Origin: Nitrospirota bacterium
GTDB taxonomy: Bacteria > Nitrospirota > Nitrospiria > Nitrospirales > Nitrospiraceae
Assembly: GCA_016219645.1 (NCBI GenBank)
Contig: JACRLR010000016.1
Location: forward strand, 372,001-436,000
Direction: 5' to 3'
DNA length: 64,000 bases
Shown here: piece by piece, positions 50,264-60,042 of the stretch
Layout: the number at the start of each line of letters is the position of its first letter
How positions within the stretch are numbered: the stretch's first letter is position 1
Notes under the pieces: model-generated
Seen by the model: only the letters and a program-made list of their open reading frames with translations
What the model was told of the DNA's origin: nothing
Database searches by the model: none
Made by a program: the position numbers and the translations under genes

Positions 50264-51160
50264 TCATAGATCGCCCTCTTTCAGACAGCGCCCGAATCCC
50301 TGTTGCTCGGCAAAGTAATAAGCATAATGCAGGGCTGCCAGATTCGCGACTCGTTCTTCCGCCTCTTCCCGATTATCCGTGTAGACGATCGTGAGCCCAT
50401 ATCGCGCCGTCAGTGCATCCAGGAAATCCGTCATGCCGTTCTTGTGGTATTGATTGAGGCGCCCTCCGGCTTTGCGGTGCTGGAGCGTCCCCTCAATGAC
50501 AAGAAAGCGGGAGGGAAAGGCCAGGAGTTGTTCAAGTTCATGAAGAAAGGGCAAGCGATTGTCGGAGGGATTCGAATAGATCGTGGAAAGCACCTCCACG
50601 CCAATACATTTGATGCAGAGGAGTTCGGGTGTTTCGGCAATGGCATAGCTGCCGGCTGAGAGAGGCTCTCGAATGACTCCGGCGATGCGGACGAACCCGT
50701 GGAAGTCGTAGGGGAAATGCTCTCGAGGATCGACGTAGAGATGAATGGCCGGCACCATGGTTGTCGGCTGACCCTGCCGGGAGAGCATAATGAGCGATTG
50801 GGGGCCGCGAGGGTCCTGGGGGGATCGTGGCCTCTGTTGAGGACGTGACGTTGTGGAGGAGTAGGATTCAGAAGATGGGCCTGTTGCAGGGGATGGGCGG
50901 GGCGGCGGCCCGTGGGAGGCCGATGACTGTATCTTGGCATCGTAGCTGGTGCGTGCGACCGGGTCGCTGAGGGTTTGATAGGCCTGGTTGATTAGTTGTG
51001 TCCTGGCTTCCGCCTTGCGGTGCAATGTCGGCGCATGATTGAAGCGATCCGGATGCCAGACCTGAATCTGCTCATGCCAGGCTTTTTTGATGTCAGCATC
51101 CGTTGCGGTGGGCAAGAGTTCGAGAAGCGTATAATAGTTGGTCGTTCGTTCTTCCCGCAC
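50264..51160 (-). CDS. J-domain protein fused to an ERCC4-like nuclease fold
   Basis: A protein of 298 residues. Residues ~7-75 are a J domain with HPD (QVWHPDRFNH), which should stimulate an Hsp70. A Pro/Ser/Gln-rich linker (about 80-130) leads to a C-terminal domain with the ERCC4 order: VDPREHFPYDF, EPLSAGSYAIAETPELL, FLHELEQLLAFPSRFLVIEG and YTDNREEAEERVANLAAL. Where active ERCC4 nucleases have E-R-K after the GDY motif, this protein reads C-I-K, so catalytic activity is doubtful. The combination of J domain and ERCC4-like domain is unusual. Convergent with the gene at 49847. Confidence 0.8.
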   Translation of the reverse strand: MREERTTNYYTLLELLPTATDADIKKAWHEQIQVWHPDRFNHAPTLHRKAEARTQLINQAYQTLSDPVARTSYDAKIQSSASHGPPPRPSPATGPSSESYSSTTSRPQQRPRSPQDPRGPQSLIMLSRQGQPTTMVPAIHLYVDPREHFPYDFHGFVRIAGVIREPLSAGSYAIAETPELLCIKCIGVEVLSTIYSNPSDNRLPFLHELEQLLAFPSRFLVIEGTLQHRKAGGRLNQYHKNGMTDFLDALTARYGLTIVYTDNREEAEERVANLAALHYAYYFAEQQGFGRCLKEGDL

Positions 51161-51294
51161 CGGCCTCTCCTGTGTCAGCTCACGAAGTGTAGCGGAGTAG
51201 AAGAGGGAGTTCTAGCAGGGTGCTAAAATGATGTGCCCGCGCCACGGTTATGGTGTGTGGCTATCCGGCGTGACCACGGAGTGTCCCGAACCTG

Positions 51295-52533
51295 TTAGAA
51301 TCCCAGCTCCTTTTCAAGATCGGCCTGACCCTTCTTAAACTGTTTCTTCTCCTGCTCGTCCTTTTTCTTCTCAAGATTTTGCAGCGCCTCTTGCCGTTTT
51401 TTCAGGACCTCGTTTTCCTTCTTGCGGGCCGACTCTTCTTTTTCCTCGGCAAGCGAGACCGCTTGCGCGGTCCTGATGGCGTCATCGGGCACCGTCATCC
51501 AGTTGAGGCGATAGCCGGGTCGTTTGAGCGCCTGCTCCTGATAGAGCACGACGTAACGAGTGGGATAGCTCCGTTGCCCGATCTGCCGCTCTTCCAACAC
51601 ATAGACGGTTGGTGAGCCGAAGAGATTCGGCTCGTATGAATCCAGATACGTTCTGCTGCCTTGCCTGGCTCCGACTGAGGCAATCTTCTGCATGAACTCC
51701 GTATAGGCCTGAAGATTCGAAGGATCCGGAGGCTGGGCACTTTCTACTGCCTTCCCTTCCGCCTCCCGCGCAAGGTTCATGGCCTCATCCTCGTCCTGCA
51801 ACTGATAGCGGTACTTGTCCTTGAACTCTTGTAACGGAAATGGCCCCTTCTTGGCCTTGCTCTTGAAGAATTGGGCTGGGTCGCTTTTCCCGCTCTTGGA
51901 CACATAGGACAGACGACCGACGGCTGCATCACTCAAATCAAATAAATAGATACTGTCAGGTGCCACGGGCATCGAGTATTTCCCCGCGTCTACCGGAGCC
52001 TGTGGCGTCCGTCCTACGCTCATCGGCATAACTCGCTGTTTCAGCAAGACGAGAGTATTGCCCTTTCCGTGCGAAAGCATATTCGAAGCAGCATTCCTGA
52101 CATCTGGAACCGGGTCATTGGTTAGCGGTGCAAGCACTTCCACATCGCTGTCTTGCGGACCGATCATGCCGATGGCATCCGCGGCGGCGATACGCAACTC
52201 AACCTCGTCGCTCTTAAACATCCGCACAATGCGAGGCATGTGGGCTCGATCGGCCGTGGCGCCTAGCGTCCGCAAGTCCTCCTTCAGGATTTCGACCGCG
52301 CTCTTCCTCACCTTTTCGCAATCCGCCTCATGAATAGGTTTGCGTAGGCAGCTTTCGATATATTTCTTCACGGGCTCCTTGATAGGGTAAGACTCTTGAG
52401 TCGCCCCTGTCGATGTGAACGGAAGAAAGACAGCGACCCAAAGCACCCAGAAGATTGTCCCGGCAACGAAGAGTTGAACCGGCTTAATCGATCGTTTCCC
52501 TGAACGGCCTGGTTGTTTCATCGATCGTCGCAT
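51295..52533 (-). CDS. Secreted or anchored HEAT-repeat protein
   Basis: A protein of 412 residues with an N-terminal signal/anchor at about 20-40 (LFVAGTIFWVLWVAVFLPF). A HEAT-like repeat block (about 75-150) contains PRIVRMFKSDEVELRIAAAD and LAPLTNDPVPDVRNAASNML. The middle part is unclassified (YLFDLSDAAVGRLSYVSKSG), and the C-terminal 60 residues form a highly charged coiled coil (KEESARKKENEVLKKRQEAL). HEAT repeats imply protein docking in the periplasm. ATG 52533 directly follows the upstream gene's stop (TAGCATG), so the two are coupled. Confidence 0.75.
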   Translation of the reverse strand: MRRSMKQPGRSGKRSIKPVQLFVAGTIFWVLWVAVFLPFTSTGATQESYPIKEPVKKYIESCLRKPIHEADCEKVRKSAVEILKEDLRTLGATADRAHMPRIVRMFKSDEVELRIAAADAIGMIGPQDSDVEVLAPLTNDPVPDVRNAASNMLSHGKGNTLVLLKQRVMPMSVGRTPQAPVDAGKYSMPVAPDSIYLFDLSDAAVGRLSYVSKSGKSDPAQFFKSKAKKGPFPLQEFKDKYRYQLQDEDEAMNLAREAEGKAVESAQPPDPSNLQAYTEFMQKIASVGARQGSRTYLDSYEPNLFGSPTVYVLEERQIGQRSYPTRYVVLYQEQALKRPGYRLNWMTVPDDAIRTAQAVSLAEEKEESARKKENEVLKKRQEALQNLEKKKDEQEKKQFKKGQADLEKELGF

Positions 52534-52534
52534 G

Positions 52535-52837
52535 CTATTTCCCCAGTTCATTGCCGACTCCATCCGTATCTGACGCCGCGCTACCAATACTCTCTTTCTC
52601 CCCCTTAATGGATCTGTCGATCCTATCCATGCTTCCGCTCAATTGCGGGCAATTCCCCTTGATTTTGGTCACCTCGTCAATGGTCGCCTGATTTCTTGGC
52701 AGCTTGCCCTGTAGCCAGTGCTTCCAAATCTCATTGCCGATGCTCTTGCAATCTTGAGCCGACCAGCTGTCGGGCGGAATCCACACCATGACCCCCCACA
52801 AGCACATGCCGCACGTAATCAGACGCGAAGTTGTCAT
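52535..52837 (-). CDS. Small secreted protein upstream of the HEAT-repeat gene
   Basis: A protein of 100 residues with a signal peptide ending near SWSA|QDC. The mature part has two cysteines (QDCKSIGNEIWKHWL and IKGNCPQLSG) that could form a disulphide, and a charged C-terminus. No family recognised. Stop and the next start are adjacent, so it probably works with the HEAT-repeat protein in the periplasm. It is divergent from the glycosyltransferase gene at 52883. Confidence 0.68.
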   Translation of the reverse strand: MTTSRLITCGMCLWGVMVWIPPDSWSAQDCKSIGNEIWKHWLQGKLPRNQATIDEVTKIKGNCPQLSGSMDRIDRSIKGEKESIGSAASDTDGVGNELGK

Positions 52838-52882
52838 AAGCCCCCCTATCTCCTTCCGGCGCGATGCAGTATAACCCCGCCT

Positions 52883-54283
52883 ATGAATTCAAGCAGGGTC
52901 CGCTTCATCCCGTTTGTTCTTTGTACGGCCGCCGTAGCCGTCTACTACACGGCTTTCAACGGTGACTTCCACTACGATGATGCCGCATCAATTCTTGAGA
53001 ATCCTCATCTCGACGGTTGGCAGACCTTCCTGGGCCATCTCGATCATATGGTCCGGCTGGTGTTGTATACCACATTCCTGTTTGATCGCTCACTCTATGG
53101 AGCTGCCCCTGCCGGCTACCATCTGCTCAATCTCCTGTTGCACCTGGGCTCCGGACTCCTGGTCTATCTCATTGTCACCAGGGCCGTTACAGAAGAAACC
53201 AGGCATGTGCCTGTTTGGACTGCACTGGTGTTTCTCGTTCATCCCATCGCGACGGAAACGGTGACGTACATCTCCGGGCGGGCGTCAGGTCTGATGGCGT
53301 TCTTATATCTTTTCGCCCTGTTTTTGTACCTCAAGGCTGACGAGCACTCAGAAAACGTCACACGTCGCCGGCTCTACCTGTCAGGCGCGGTCGCCTCATT
53401 CGTACTGGCAATCGGCTCCAAGGAAACAGCCGTCACGCTGCCCGTCATCCTCCTGCTCTGGGATATGGTGATCCGCAAGCTGAAGGGCCCCTCTCTCCGC
53501 ACCGGTATCCTCACCCGCCATCTACCATTTTGGATCGTCCTGCTTCTTGCGGCGGGCTGGGCCTGGAGCCATCCCCGCTACCAGGCGCTCGCCCAATTCA
53601 GCCTGGATCTCCGTCCCCTGTGGGACCATCTGTTGAGCGAGTTGCACGCCATGGCTTATGCGGTGACTCTGCTCTTCACCCCGTGGAACCAGAACTTCGA
53701 TCACGATCTCCCTGTCTTCCACTCACTGACTCAATGGCCCCTTCCGCGTGATCTCTTGTTGCTCTCAGTGACGGTCGCTGCATGCCTGTTTTCGTGGCGG
53801 CGCTTTCCCCAGGTGGCCTTCGGCCTGGCCTGGTTTTTTATTCAGCTCCTCCCGATCAGCTTGATTCCACGTAACGATCTATTGAGCGAGCGCAATCTGT
53901 ATCTGCCTGCGATCGGACTCTTGCTGGCGATTGTCGCGCTCGGGTCGTATGTCATCCAGCGGCTCATGACAATCATCCGGCGACCCGGTCTTGCTCCGTC
54001 CGCTTGGGCTGCGGTGGCGACTGTCGTGGTCGTTACGCTCTGTTTTTTCACTGTTCAGCGGAACCAGCTCTATCACGACCGGCTGCTGCTCTGGTCCGAT
54101 GCGGCCGCAAAATCCCCCAATAAAGCCAGACCGCACAATAATCTCGGCTATGCCTATGCGCTTCGAGACGACTGGGATCGGGCCATTGAAGAATTCCGCG
54201 CAGCGGCCAGGCTCGATCCCGATTTCATCCTTGCCCAACAAAACCTCCGCGATGCTTATCTTCACCGCGTCGGACGGCGATAG
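52883..54283 (+). CDS. TMTC-like GT-C membrane glycosyltransferase with TPR tail
   Basis: Polytopic membrane protein of 466 residues with about ten helices. The first loop carries the acidic motif GDFHYDDAASILENPHL, typical of lipid-linked sugar transferases of the GT-C/TMTC type (DUF1736 region: FLVHPIATETVTYISGRASG, VLAIGSKETAVTLPVILLLWD). The C-terminus has two TPR units (ARPHNNLGYAYALRDDWDRA). Such proteins transfer a sugar to extracytoplasmic proteins; the acceptor is unknown. ATG 52883 fits the first helix; the frame upstream overlaps the divergent gene. A double hairpin terminator follows. Confidence 0.82.
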   Translation: MNSSRVRFIPFVLCTAAVAVYYTAFNGDFHYDDAASILENPHLDGWQTFLGHLDHMVRLVLYTTFLFDRSLYGAAPAGYHLLNLLLHLGSGLLVYLIVTRAVTEETRHVPVWTALVFLVHPIATETVTYISGRASGLMAFLYLFALFLYLKADEHSENVTRRRLYLSGAVASFVLAIGSKETAVTLPVILLLWDMVIRKLKGPSLRTGILTRHLPFWIVLLLAAGWAWSHPRYQALAQFSLDLRPLWDHLLSELHAMAYAVTLLFTPWNQNFDHDLPVFHSLTQWPLPRDLLLLSVTVAACLFSWRRFPQVAFGLAWFFIQLLPISLIPRNDLLSERNLYLPAIGLLLAIVALGSYVIQRLMTIIRRPGLAPSAWAAVATVVVVTLCFFTVQRNQLYHDRLLLWSDAAAKSPNKARPHNNLGYAYALRDDWDRAIEEFRAAARLDPDFILAQQNLRDAYLHRVGRR

Positions 54284-54309
54284 GGACCGGCTCCCGCGTA
54301 GCCGGTCCC
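54283..54309. terminator. Hairpin terminator, first of two
   Basis: Perfect 10-base arms GGGACCGGCT / AGCCGGTCCC with a 7-base loop, starting at the stop codon of the glycosyltransferase gene. Confidence 0.7.
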
Positions 54310-54321
54310 TCTCCTTCTGAC

Positions 54322-54356
54322 GGGGACAGTCGCCGGTCGGAAGGGCGACTGTCCCC
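54322..54356. terminator. Hairpin terminator, second of two
   Basis: Perfect 13-base arms GGGGACAGTCGCC / GGCGACTGTCCCC with a 9-base loop, between convergent genes. Together with 54283-54309 it forms a bidirectional terminator pair. Confidence 0.75.
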
Positions 54357-54361
54357 TTGCT

Positions 54362-55195
54362 TCAACTGTTCGTTCCTTGCAATACCTCATGGCCGTACCG
54401 GAGTAGCTTGCTGGCCTGCTCCCATTGGTCCATGAGATTCAATCCCACCAGCAGCAAGCGATGGCCGTCTTTGAACATGCTGGCGATCAAGCAGCGACCC
54501 GCTTTGCTCGTGTAGCCGGTTTTGACGCCGTTCACATCAGAGTCGACCAGGAGTTCGTTCGTGCTATGCAGCGACAGCTTCCTCTTTCCATCGACTGTCG
54601 AGATGTCGCGGACCAGTGTCCTGACCATCATGGAAAAGAACGGCTGTTGCAGCGCCCGATCGGTTAACGTTGCGAGATCCGCTGCCGTCGAATAGTGCTC
54701 CGGCGCATCGAAACCGCAGGGATTGACAAAGTGCGTGTCCTGCAATCCCAGTGCGCTGGCTCGTTCATTCATCATCGCGACGAACCGCGTGTCGTCGCCT
54801 CCGATGTGCCAGGCGACTGCCTCGCAGGCGTCGTTTGCGCTGGCCACCAGCATGGCCGTCAGCAGATCGCGCAGGATGAACTCCTCCCCGGGCCGGAAGT
54901 TGTAGACCGAATGATGGACGATCGAACGCGGGTGGATCTTCACCACCTCTTGAAGCGGCGCAGATTCCAAGGCAATCAGCGCCGTCATGATTTTTGTGAG
55001 GCTGGCAGGAGGGAGCCGGCGTGACGCGTCTTTTTCCAGCAGCACGCGGCCGGACTTCAATTCAATGAGATACAGTGCCGAAGCTTTGATCGACGGTTTA
55101 GCCGGTGTTTCCTGGGCGCGGACGTCGACGCTGCACAGCATCACCGTCACGGCCATGCCGACGAGAAGCGATCTCCCGCACCCGGTTCGGCCCAT
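54362..55195 (-). CDS. D-alanyl-D-alanine carboxypeptidase (PBP5/6-like, S11)
   Basis: Trims pentapeptide side chains of peptidoglycan in the periplasm. A protein of 277 residues with a signal peptide ending near VDVRAQE. All three penicillin-binding motifs are present: SxxK as S65-LTK68, SxN as S119-A-N121 (LVASANDACE) and KTG at 225-227 (NGVKTGYTS). The enzyme lacks the PBP5 C-terminal domain and amphipathic anchor, so it is the short soluble type. Convergent with the glycosyltransferase gene. Confidence 0.93.
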   Translation of the reverse strand: MGRTGCGRSLLVGMAVTVMLCSVDVRAQETPAKPSIKASALYLIELKSGRVLLEKDASRRLPPASLTKIMTALIALESAPLQEVVKIHPRSIVHHSVYNFRPGEEFILRDLLTAMLVASANDACEAVAWHIGGDDTRFVAMMNERASALGLQDTHFVNPCGFDAPEHYSTAADLATLTDRALQQPFFSMMVRTLVRDISTVDGKRKLSLHSTNELLVDSDVNGVKTGYTSKAGRCLIASMFKDGHRLLLVGLNLMDQWEQASKLLRYGHEVLQGTNS

Positions 55196-55203
55196 GTAAT
55201 CGC

Positions 55204-56016
55204 CTAGTTTCCAAATAATTTTTTCAACATGCCGCCGGCTTTCTCTATATCGGACTTATCGTCGGCGGGCGGTTCCGTTTCCTGGACCGGTGGAGTCTCT
55301 TGCGGTGTCACGATCTGGGGCTTCGTGCCAGATTTTCGCGTACTGGGGGGAGGCATCCCGCTCATGTCAGGCCTGCCCATGGGCTGCCCCATTCCAGGGC
55401 GGCCCATCGCGCCGCTCATCATTCCCGCCATGTCGAATTTCATGAACCCTTCCGGGATCTCGAACAGCGCGGGGTCCTGCCTGCCGATCGTCACGTTCTT
55501 GAGTTCCGTCAGCATCCGCTTCTTCTCATTCCCTTCCTTGTAGAGGAGATCCTGCTTGACGTTGATTCCCTCTCTTGTCCGCCAGGAGAAACCGCCGTAT
55601 TTTTTGCCGTCCGTGCTGGTCGCGATGGTCTTGTACTTCGTTACCCTGACGCCGTTTAACATTTCTTCCCCCATCACCGTGTCTTCATACGTCCATTGCG
55701 AGGCATCACTGCCCTGTCCCTGAACTTTTTGCCCCATTGCATATTCCATATACATGTTTTCCGACGGCATGAGCATCCACATGATCTTGGTGTCATATCG
55801 GAAAATCTGAACAGCGCCGTCGCCGGTTCCCGTCAACATTTCTTTGCGCTCCTTAGTCGGTGTCGCATAGACACGTTGCTGGATCGTACCTTCCTCATTT
55901 TGAATCGTCGCATCGGCGGAATATTCCGCCTGGGGCCTGCTGAGTTGAGCCGCCCAAGCCGGTATCGCACTGAACACAGTGGCGAGCGCAATCAATGCGC
56001 ACAGACGTCGAAACAT
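55204..56016 (-). CDS. Periplasmic DUF4412-like protein
   Basis: A protein of 270 residues with a signal peptide (cleavage near AIPAWA|AQL). Two halves: a beta-rich domain of about 175 residues (YSADATIQNEEGTIQQRVYA, MLMPSENMYMEYAMGQ, FEIPEGFMKF) in the style of LolA-like/DUF4412 proteins, then a Met/Gly/Pro-rich tail (MMSGAMGRPGMGQPMGRPDM) and an acidic C-terminus. ATG 56016 has AAGGAGCC upstream; the longer frame adds no signal peptide. Precedes the D,D-carboxypeptidase gene on the same strand, so the two may be co-expressed. Confidence 0.75.
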   Translation of the reverse strand: MFRRLCALIALATVFSAIPAWAAQLSRPQAEYSADATIQNEEGTIQQRVYATPTKERKEMLTGTGDGAVQIFRYDTKIMWMLMPSENMYMEYAMGQKVQGQGSDASQWTYEDTVMGEEMLNGVRVTKYKTIATSTDGKKYGGFSWRTREGINVKQDLLYKEGNEKKRMLTELKNVTIGRQDPALFEIPEGFMKFDMAGMMSGAMGRPGMGQPMGRPDMSGMPPPSTRKSGTKPQIVTPQETPPVQETEPPADDKSDIEKAGGMLKKLFGN

Positions 56017-56294
56017 GACAGGCTCCTTCCTGAGATGTGTAGCAAGCTGGTGGTGGTTTGTGTGACTCCCATCCGGGTGCAGCTCCGAGCTTGTGTGGGA
56101 CAGAACGTGGAACCGGGGTGAAAGATATCCCTTGCTCAAAAAGAAGTAAAGTGGGACGGAGAGACGAGGCTGGTGGATACGCGGGGGTGTTTAGAGTAGA
56201 CTGGCTTCCCGACAAACATATCTGTTCACCTTGCCATGCTGCGAGGTGCGATGTCGTGAATCGCCGGCGCGTGCCATTTAAGAGGAGACATGGA

Positions 56295-56750
56295 ATGAAC
56301 GATCAAGAAACAAAAAAGGCGGTAGGGATTCTCAACCGCATTATGGAGCATGAGTTAGCAGGAGTCGTGCGCTACATGCATTACTCGCTGATGGTCTATG
56401 GGTATAACCGAATTCCAATCGTATCATGGCTGAAGAGTAATGCGGATGAGAGCCTGGCCCATGCACATAAAGCTGGAGAACTGGTCACCTTATTGGGTGG
56501 CCATCCGTCGCTGAAAATCGGCACGTTGCTGGAAACGGAGAAGCACGACGTGGGGGATATTTTACGCGAAAGTTTGGAGCACGAGAAAGTTGCTGTCGCT
56601 GCATATTATGAGCTGCTGAAACTCTCCGAAGGAAAGTCCGTCCTTCTGGAAGAGTATGCGCGAGAAATGATCGTCGGTGAAGAACTGCATCTGGACGAAG
56701 TGAATAAGATGTTGCGTAAATCAGGTGATGTGCAGCCGTTTCGTTCTTAG
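56295..56750 (+). CDS. Bacterioferritin-like ferritin-family protein
   Basis: Four-helix ferritin-like protein of 151 residues. Di-iron ligands are visible: Glu in RIMEHELAGVVRYMHYSL, ExxH-type ADESLAHAHKAGELVTLLGG, then ESLEHEKVAVAAYYELL and the last helix IVGEELHLDEVNKML with E and H. This is the arrangement of bacterioferritin or related (Bfr/DPS-like) iron-storage proteins. The heme-binding Met of classical Bfr was not placed with confidence. AGAGGAGAC precedes the ATG at 56295. It is a single gene before tex. Confidence 0.85.
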   Translation: MNDQETKKAVGILNRIMEHELAGVVRYMHYSLMVYGYNRIPIVSWLKSNADESLAHAHKAGELVTLLGGHPSLKIGTLLETEKHDVGDILRESLEHEKVAVAAYYELLKLSEGKSVLLEEYAREMIVGEELHLDEVNKMLRKSGDVQPFRS

Positions 56751-56968
56751 TGATTCCCGGGCATTTCATGAGCCTCTGACCCGACCGTAAAAGGATATAC
56801 CGGTCGCTCGAACGTGGCTCAGCCCATGGTACATCCTCGAGAGCGACAGAACCATCGTCAATCCTACAACGAAGACCTGTAACGCACCTTCATAAGAAAG
56901 CGCGTGCGAACCAGAGTGGCGGGCACTCGGCAGTGCAGCGCTTTCAGAAAGATCGGTAACAGACACAG

Positions 56969-59389
56969 ATGAATTCCCCAACAACCCAACCAGTTTCAGA
57001 TGCGGCACAGCTGAAGATTGTTCCACTTATCGCCAAGGAACTCGGCGTGGGTCCCGATCAGGTTAAGGCTGCAGTTGCCCTGCTCGACGAAGGCTCGACC
57101 GTGCCGTTTATCGCGCGGTACCGGAAGGAGGCCACTGGCAATCTGGATGATACGCACTTGCGCACGTTGGAAGAGCGGCTCCTCTATCTGCGCGATTTGG
57201 AGCTGCGCCGCGCGGCAATTCTGGCCTCGATCGAAGAGCAGGGTAAGCTGACCGACGCGCTGCGCGGCACGATCGAGGCGGCTACGACCAAGCAAACGTT
57301 GGAAGATCTCTACCTGCCCTACAAGCCCAAACGCCGCACGAGGGCGCAGATTGCGCGCGAGGCTGGGCTGGAGCCCTTGGCTGAGGCCCTCTTTGCCGAT
57401 CCGACACTCGACCCGGAGCAGGAAGCCATGAAGTATCTGAACGTGAAGCCGGCGGCCGAGGGAGTCGAAGCCATCAATGTACCAGACGCCAAATCGGCGC
57501 TCGATGGCGCGAGAGACATTCTGATCGAACGTTTTGCGGAGACCGCCGAGCTGCTCGCCAAGTTGCGTGCTCGCCTCTGGGAACAGGGCGTCGTGACCTC
57601 CACTGTGATGAAGGACAAGGAATCGGCCCATGAAGAAAAGTTCAGGGATTACTACGCCTATTCTGAAACGATCCGCACGATTCCCTCGCATCGGGCGCTG
57701 GCGCTGTTCCGGGGCCGCACACTGGGGGTATTGAAGCTTGACTTGAACCTGGGCGAAGCACTTGAAGCGGTTGTGCCGCATCCCTGCATCGCAATGATCG
57801 CAGCCCATGTCGGGATTGAAGACCGCGGGCGCCTCGCTGACCAGTGGCTTATGGGTGTCTGCGATTGGGCCTGGCGTGTGAAGATACACCTGCAACTCTC
57901 AGTGGAATTGTTGCTGCAGTTGCGTGAAGCGGCTGAAACGGAAGCGATCAAGATTTTCGGCCGCAATCTGCACGAGCTGTTACTGGCTGCGCCGGCAGGG
58001 CCGAAAGCCGTGCTTGGCCTCGATCCAGGCATCCGCACTGGCTGCAAGGTGGCGGTCGTCGATGCGACCGGCAAGCTGCTGGAGACCACGACTATTTATC
58101 CTTTCCAGCCGCGCAACGATCGGCAGGGATCGCTGGCGACAGTGGCCCGGTTGGTTGTGCAGCATGGGGTCGAACTGATCTCGATCGGAAATGGGACCGG
58201 CAGCAGAGAGACAGACAAGCTGGCCGTTGAGGCGATCAACATGGTGGCGGTTCTGAAGCCGGAGCACAAAGTGGCGAAGATTGTGGTCAGCGAAGCAGGG
58301 GCCTCGGTCTATTCCGCTTCAGCCTTTGCTGCAGCCGAGTTTCCCGATCTGGATGTCAGCCTTCGAGGCGCTGTCTCAATTGCTCGGCGTCTGCAAGATC
58401 CGCTGGCTGAGCTGGTGAAGATCGACCCCAAGGCAATCGGGGTCGGCCAATATCAGCACGATGTGAACCAGAGGGCTCTGGCCCGTTCACTCGATGCGAC
58501 GGTTGAAGATTGTGTCAATGCCGTGGGTGTGGACGTCAACAGGGCTTCGACGCCGCTGCTCGAACGGGTATCTGGTTTGAACAAGGCGTTGGCAAAAAAC
58601 ATTGTCGAGTATCGTGATGTGAACGGCCCATTTCCGAATCGCACCACGCTACGCAAGGTGCCGCGTATGGGAGACAAGACGTTCGAGCAGGCAGCCGGCT
58701 TTCTGCGAATTAACGATGGCGACAATCCGCTGGATCGTTCCTCGGTCCATCCGGAAGCCTATCCGGTGGTCGAACGGATTCTTGCACGCGTCAATAAGGG
58801 GATCGTGGATGTGATGGGTCAACCTGTTATTTTGAATGGATTGTCTCCAGCCGACTTCATCGATGAGAAGTTCGGTGTGCCGACGGTGAAGGACATTCTT
58901 GCCGAGTTGGAAAAACCGGGCCGCGATCCGCGTCCGGAATTCAAGACAGCCACATTCCAAGATGGTATTGAGTCTCTGACCGACCTGCACCCGGGCATGG
59001 TCCTTGAGGGGGTTGTGACGAATGTCGCTGCTTTCGGCGCCTTCGTCGATGTCGGGGTGCATCAAGACGGTCTAGTGCACGTGTCGGCTCTGGCGGATAA
59101 ATTCATCAAGGATCCCCATGATGTCGTGAAGCCTGGCCAGATCGTGAAGGTGAAGGTGTTGGAGGTTGATGTGAAGCGCCAGCGCATTTCTCTGACGATG
59201 CGTCTCGACGAGGTACCGCCTCGTGTGCCGGCTGTGAGTCGCGCGTCGGTGGAGGCTTCTGCGGGAGCAGCCGGCAAGCAGCGTCACGGGCGCGTATCAG
59301 CACCGCAGCATGGTTCGGACCGCGAACCACAGCCGATCGGTACCATGGCGATGGCCATGGCACTGGCTCGCGCCAAACAGAAGAAGTAG
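56969..59389 (+). CDS. tex: RNA-binding transcription accessory protein Tex
   Basis: Nucleic-acid-binding protein of 806 residues linked to transcription control and stress resistance in other bacteria. The N-terminal domain has the typical [20 protein letters not shown] YqgF-like RNase-H fold is marked by [20 protein letters not shown]. Helix-hairpin-helix units follow ([20 protein letters not shown]). The C-terminal S1 domain is clear: [20 protein letters not shown] and [19 protein letters not shown]. The very C-terminus is basic. No good Shine-Dalgarno, and the 218-base gap before it has no other feature. Confidence 0.96.
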   Translation: MNSPTTQPVSDAAQLKIVPLIAKELGVGPDQVKAAVALLDEGSTVPFIARYRKEATGNLDDTHLRTLEERLLYLRDLELRRAAILASIEEQGKLTDALRGTIEAATTKQTLEDLYLPYKPKRRTRAQIAREAGLEPLAEALFADPTLDPEQEAMKYLNVKPAAEGVEAINVPDAKSALDGARDILIERFAETAELLAKLRARLWEQGVVTSTVMKDKESAHEEKFRDYYAYSETIRTIPSHRALALFRGRTLGVLKLDLNLGEALEAVVPHPCIAMIAAHVGIEDRGRLADQWLMGVCDWAWRVKIHLQLSVELLLQLREAAETEAIKIFGRNLHELLLAAPAGPKAVLGLDPGIRTGCKVAVVDATGKLLETTTIYPFQPRNDRQGSLATVARLVVQHGVELISIGNGTGSRETDKLAVEAINMVAVLKPEHKVAKIVVSEAGASVYSASAFAAAEFPDLDVSLRGAVSIARRLQDPLAELVKIDPKAIGVGQYQHDVNQRALARSLDATVEDCVNAVGVDVNRASTPLLERVSGLNKALAKNIVEYRDVNGPFPNRTTLRKVPRMGDKTFEQAAGFLRINDGDNPLDRSSVHPEAYPVVERILARVNKGIVDVMGQPVILNGLSPADFIDEKFGVPTVKDILAELEKPGRDPRPEFKTATFQDGIESLTDLHPGMVLEGVVTNVAAFGAFVDVGVHQDGLVHVSALADKFIKDPHDVVKPGQIVKVKVLEVDVKRQRISLTMRLDEVPPRVPAVSRASVEASAGAAGKQRHGRVSAPQHGSDREPQPIGTMAMAMALARAKQKK

Positions 59390-59473
59390 AAGGGGGATCT
59401 TGCAGTCGGGCATCAGTCAAACGCGGTCCGCTACGGTTCCGGGGAATGACCGTCGCATCATTGCTCCGTCGGT

Positions 59474-59830
59474 TTACGGAATTGGGATGGATAATTCAGC
59501 TGAGAGGGGGCCTTCGTTTCCGGAAGTGTCGTAGGCCGTCACCACGAAGAAGTACGTGCTGCCTTTTTGGAGTCCGTCTGCTTCATAGCTGGTGCTGCTT
59601 GTCGGCAAGGTCGCGATGGGCGCGCCGTATTGACCGGAAGCAGTGCCTTGGTAAATCTTGTACCCTGCCAGATCCGTTTCTGGATTGGGATCCCATTGAA
59701 ACTGTGCCGAGGCAGTGGCGATTGAGGCGGGGGTCGAACCAGCCGGCTCATTGGAGCCACCGCCGCTGCACGAAACCAACGGGAGGGCGAGGCTCATGCA
59801 AAAGATGAATCTGCCGATGAGGGATGTCAT
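59474..59830 (-). CDS. Small FN3-domain lipoprotein
   Basis: A protein of 118 residues. The signal peptide has a lipobox (ALPLVSC), so the protein is lipid-anchored. The mature part is one fibronectin-III domain: QFQWDPNPETDLAGYKIYQG, SSTSYEADGLQKGSTYFFVV and TAYDTSGNEGPLS. The FN3 repeat is like those in surface adhesins and pilus tips. ATG 59830 is used because GGAGACC lies before it and it fits the signal peptide. A lone gene after tex. Confidence 0.82.
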   Translation of the reverse strand: MTSLIGRFIFCMSLALPLVSCSGGGSNEPAGSTPASIATASAQFQWDPNPETDLAGYKIYQGTASGQYGAPIATLPTSSTSYEADGLQKGSTYFFVVTAYDTSGNEGPLSAELSIPIP

Positions 59831-60042
59831 AACAGGTCTCCTTGCTGAAGCGGCCGATACAAAAGCCTGTGAAAGTTCTTGTGACAGAGGCGTGTCACGC
59901 AAGGGCTATGCCGAGGTGTCTACGATAGGGGCTTGGAAAAACAGTGACTTAGTAGAGAGGGGTTCATCAAAAAGTGAGTCCATCTTGCGCAGGTGACTGC
60001 AATTACAAACAGGTAGCGGAATGCTGATCTCATGGCCCGCTC

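Noticed and set aside
56058-56294. Extension of the bacterioferritin-like gene upstream of 56295
   Set aside because: No ferritin sequence; AGGAG and the family start support 56295.
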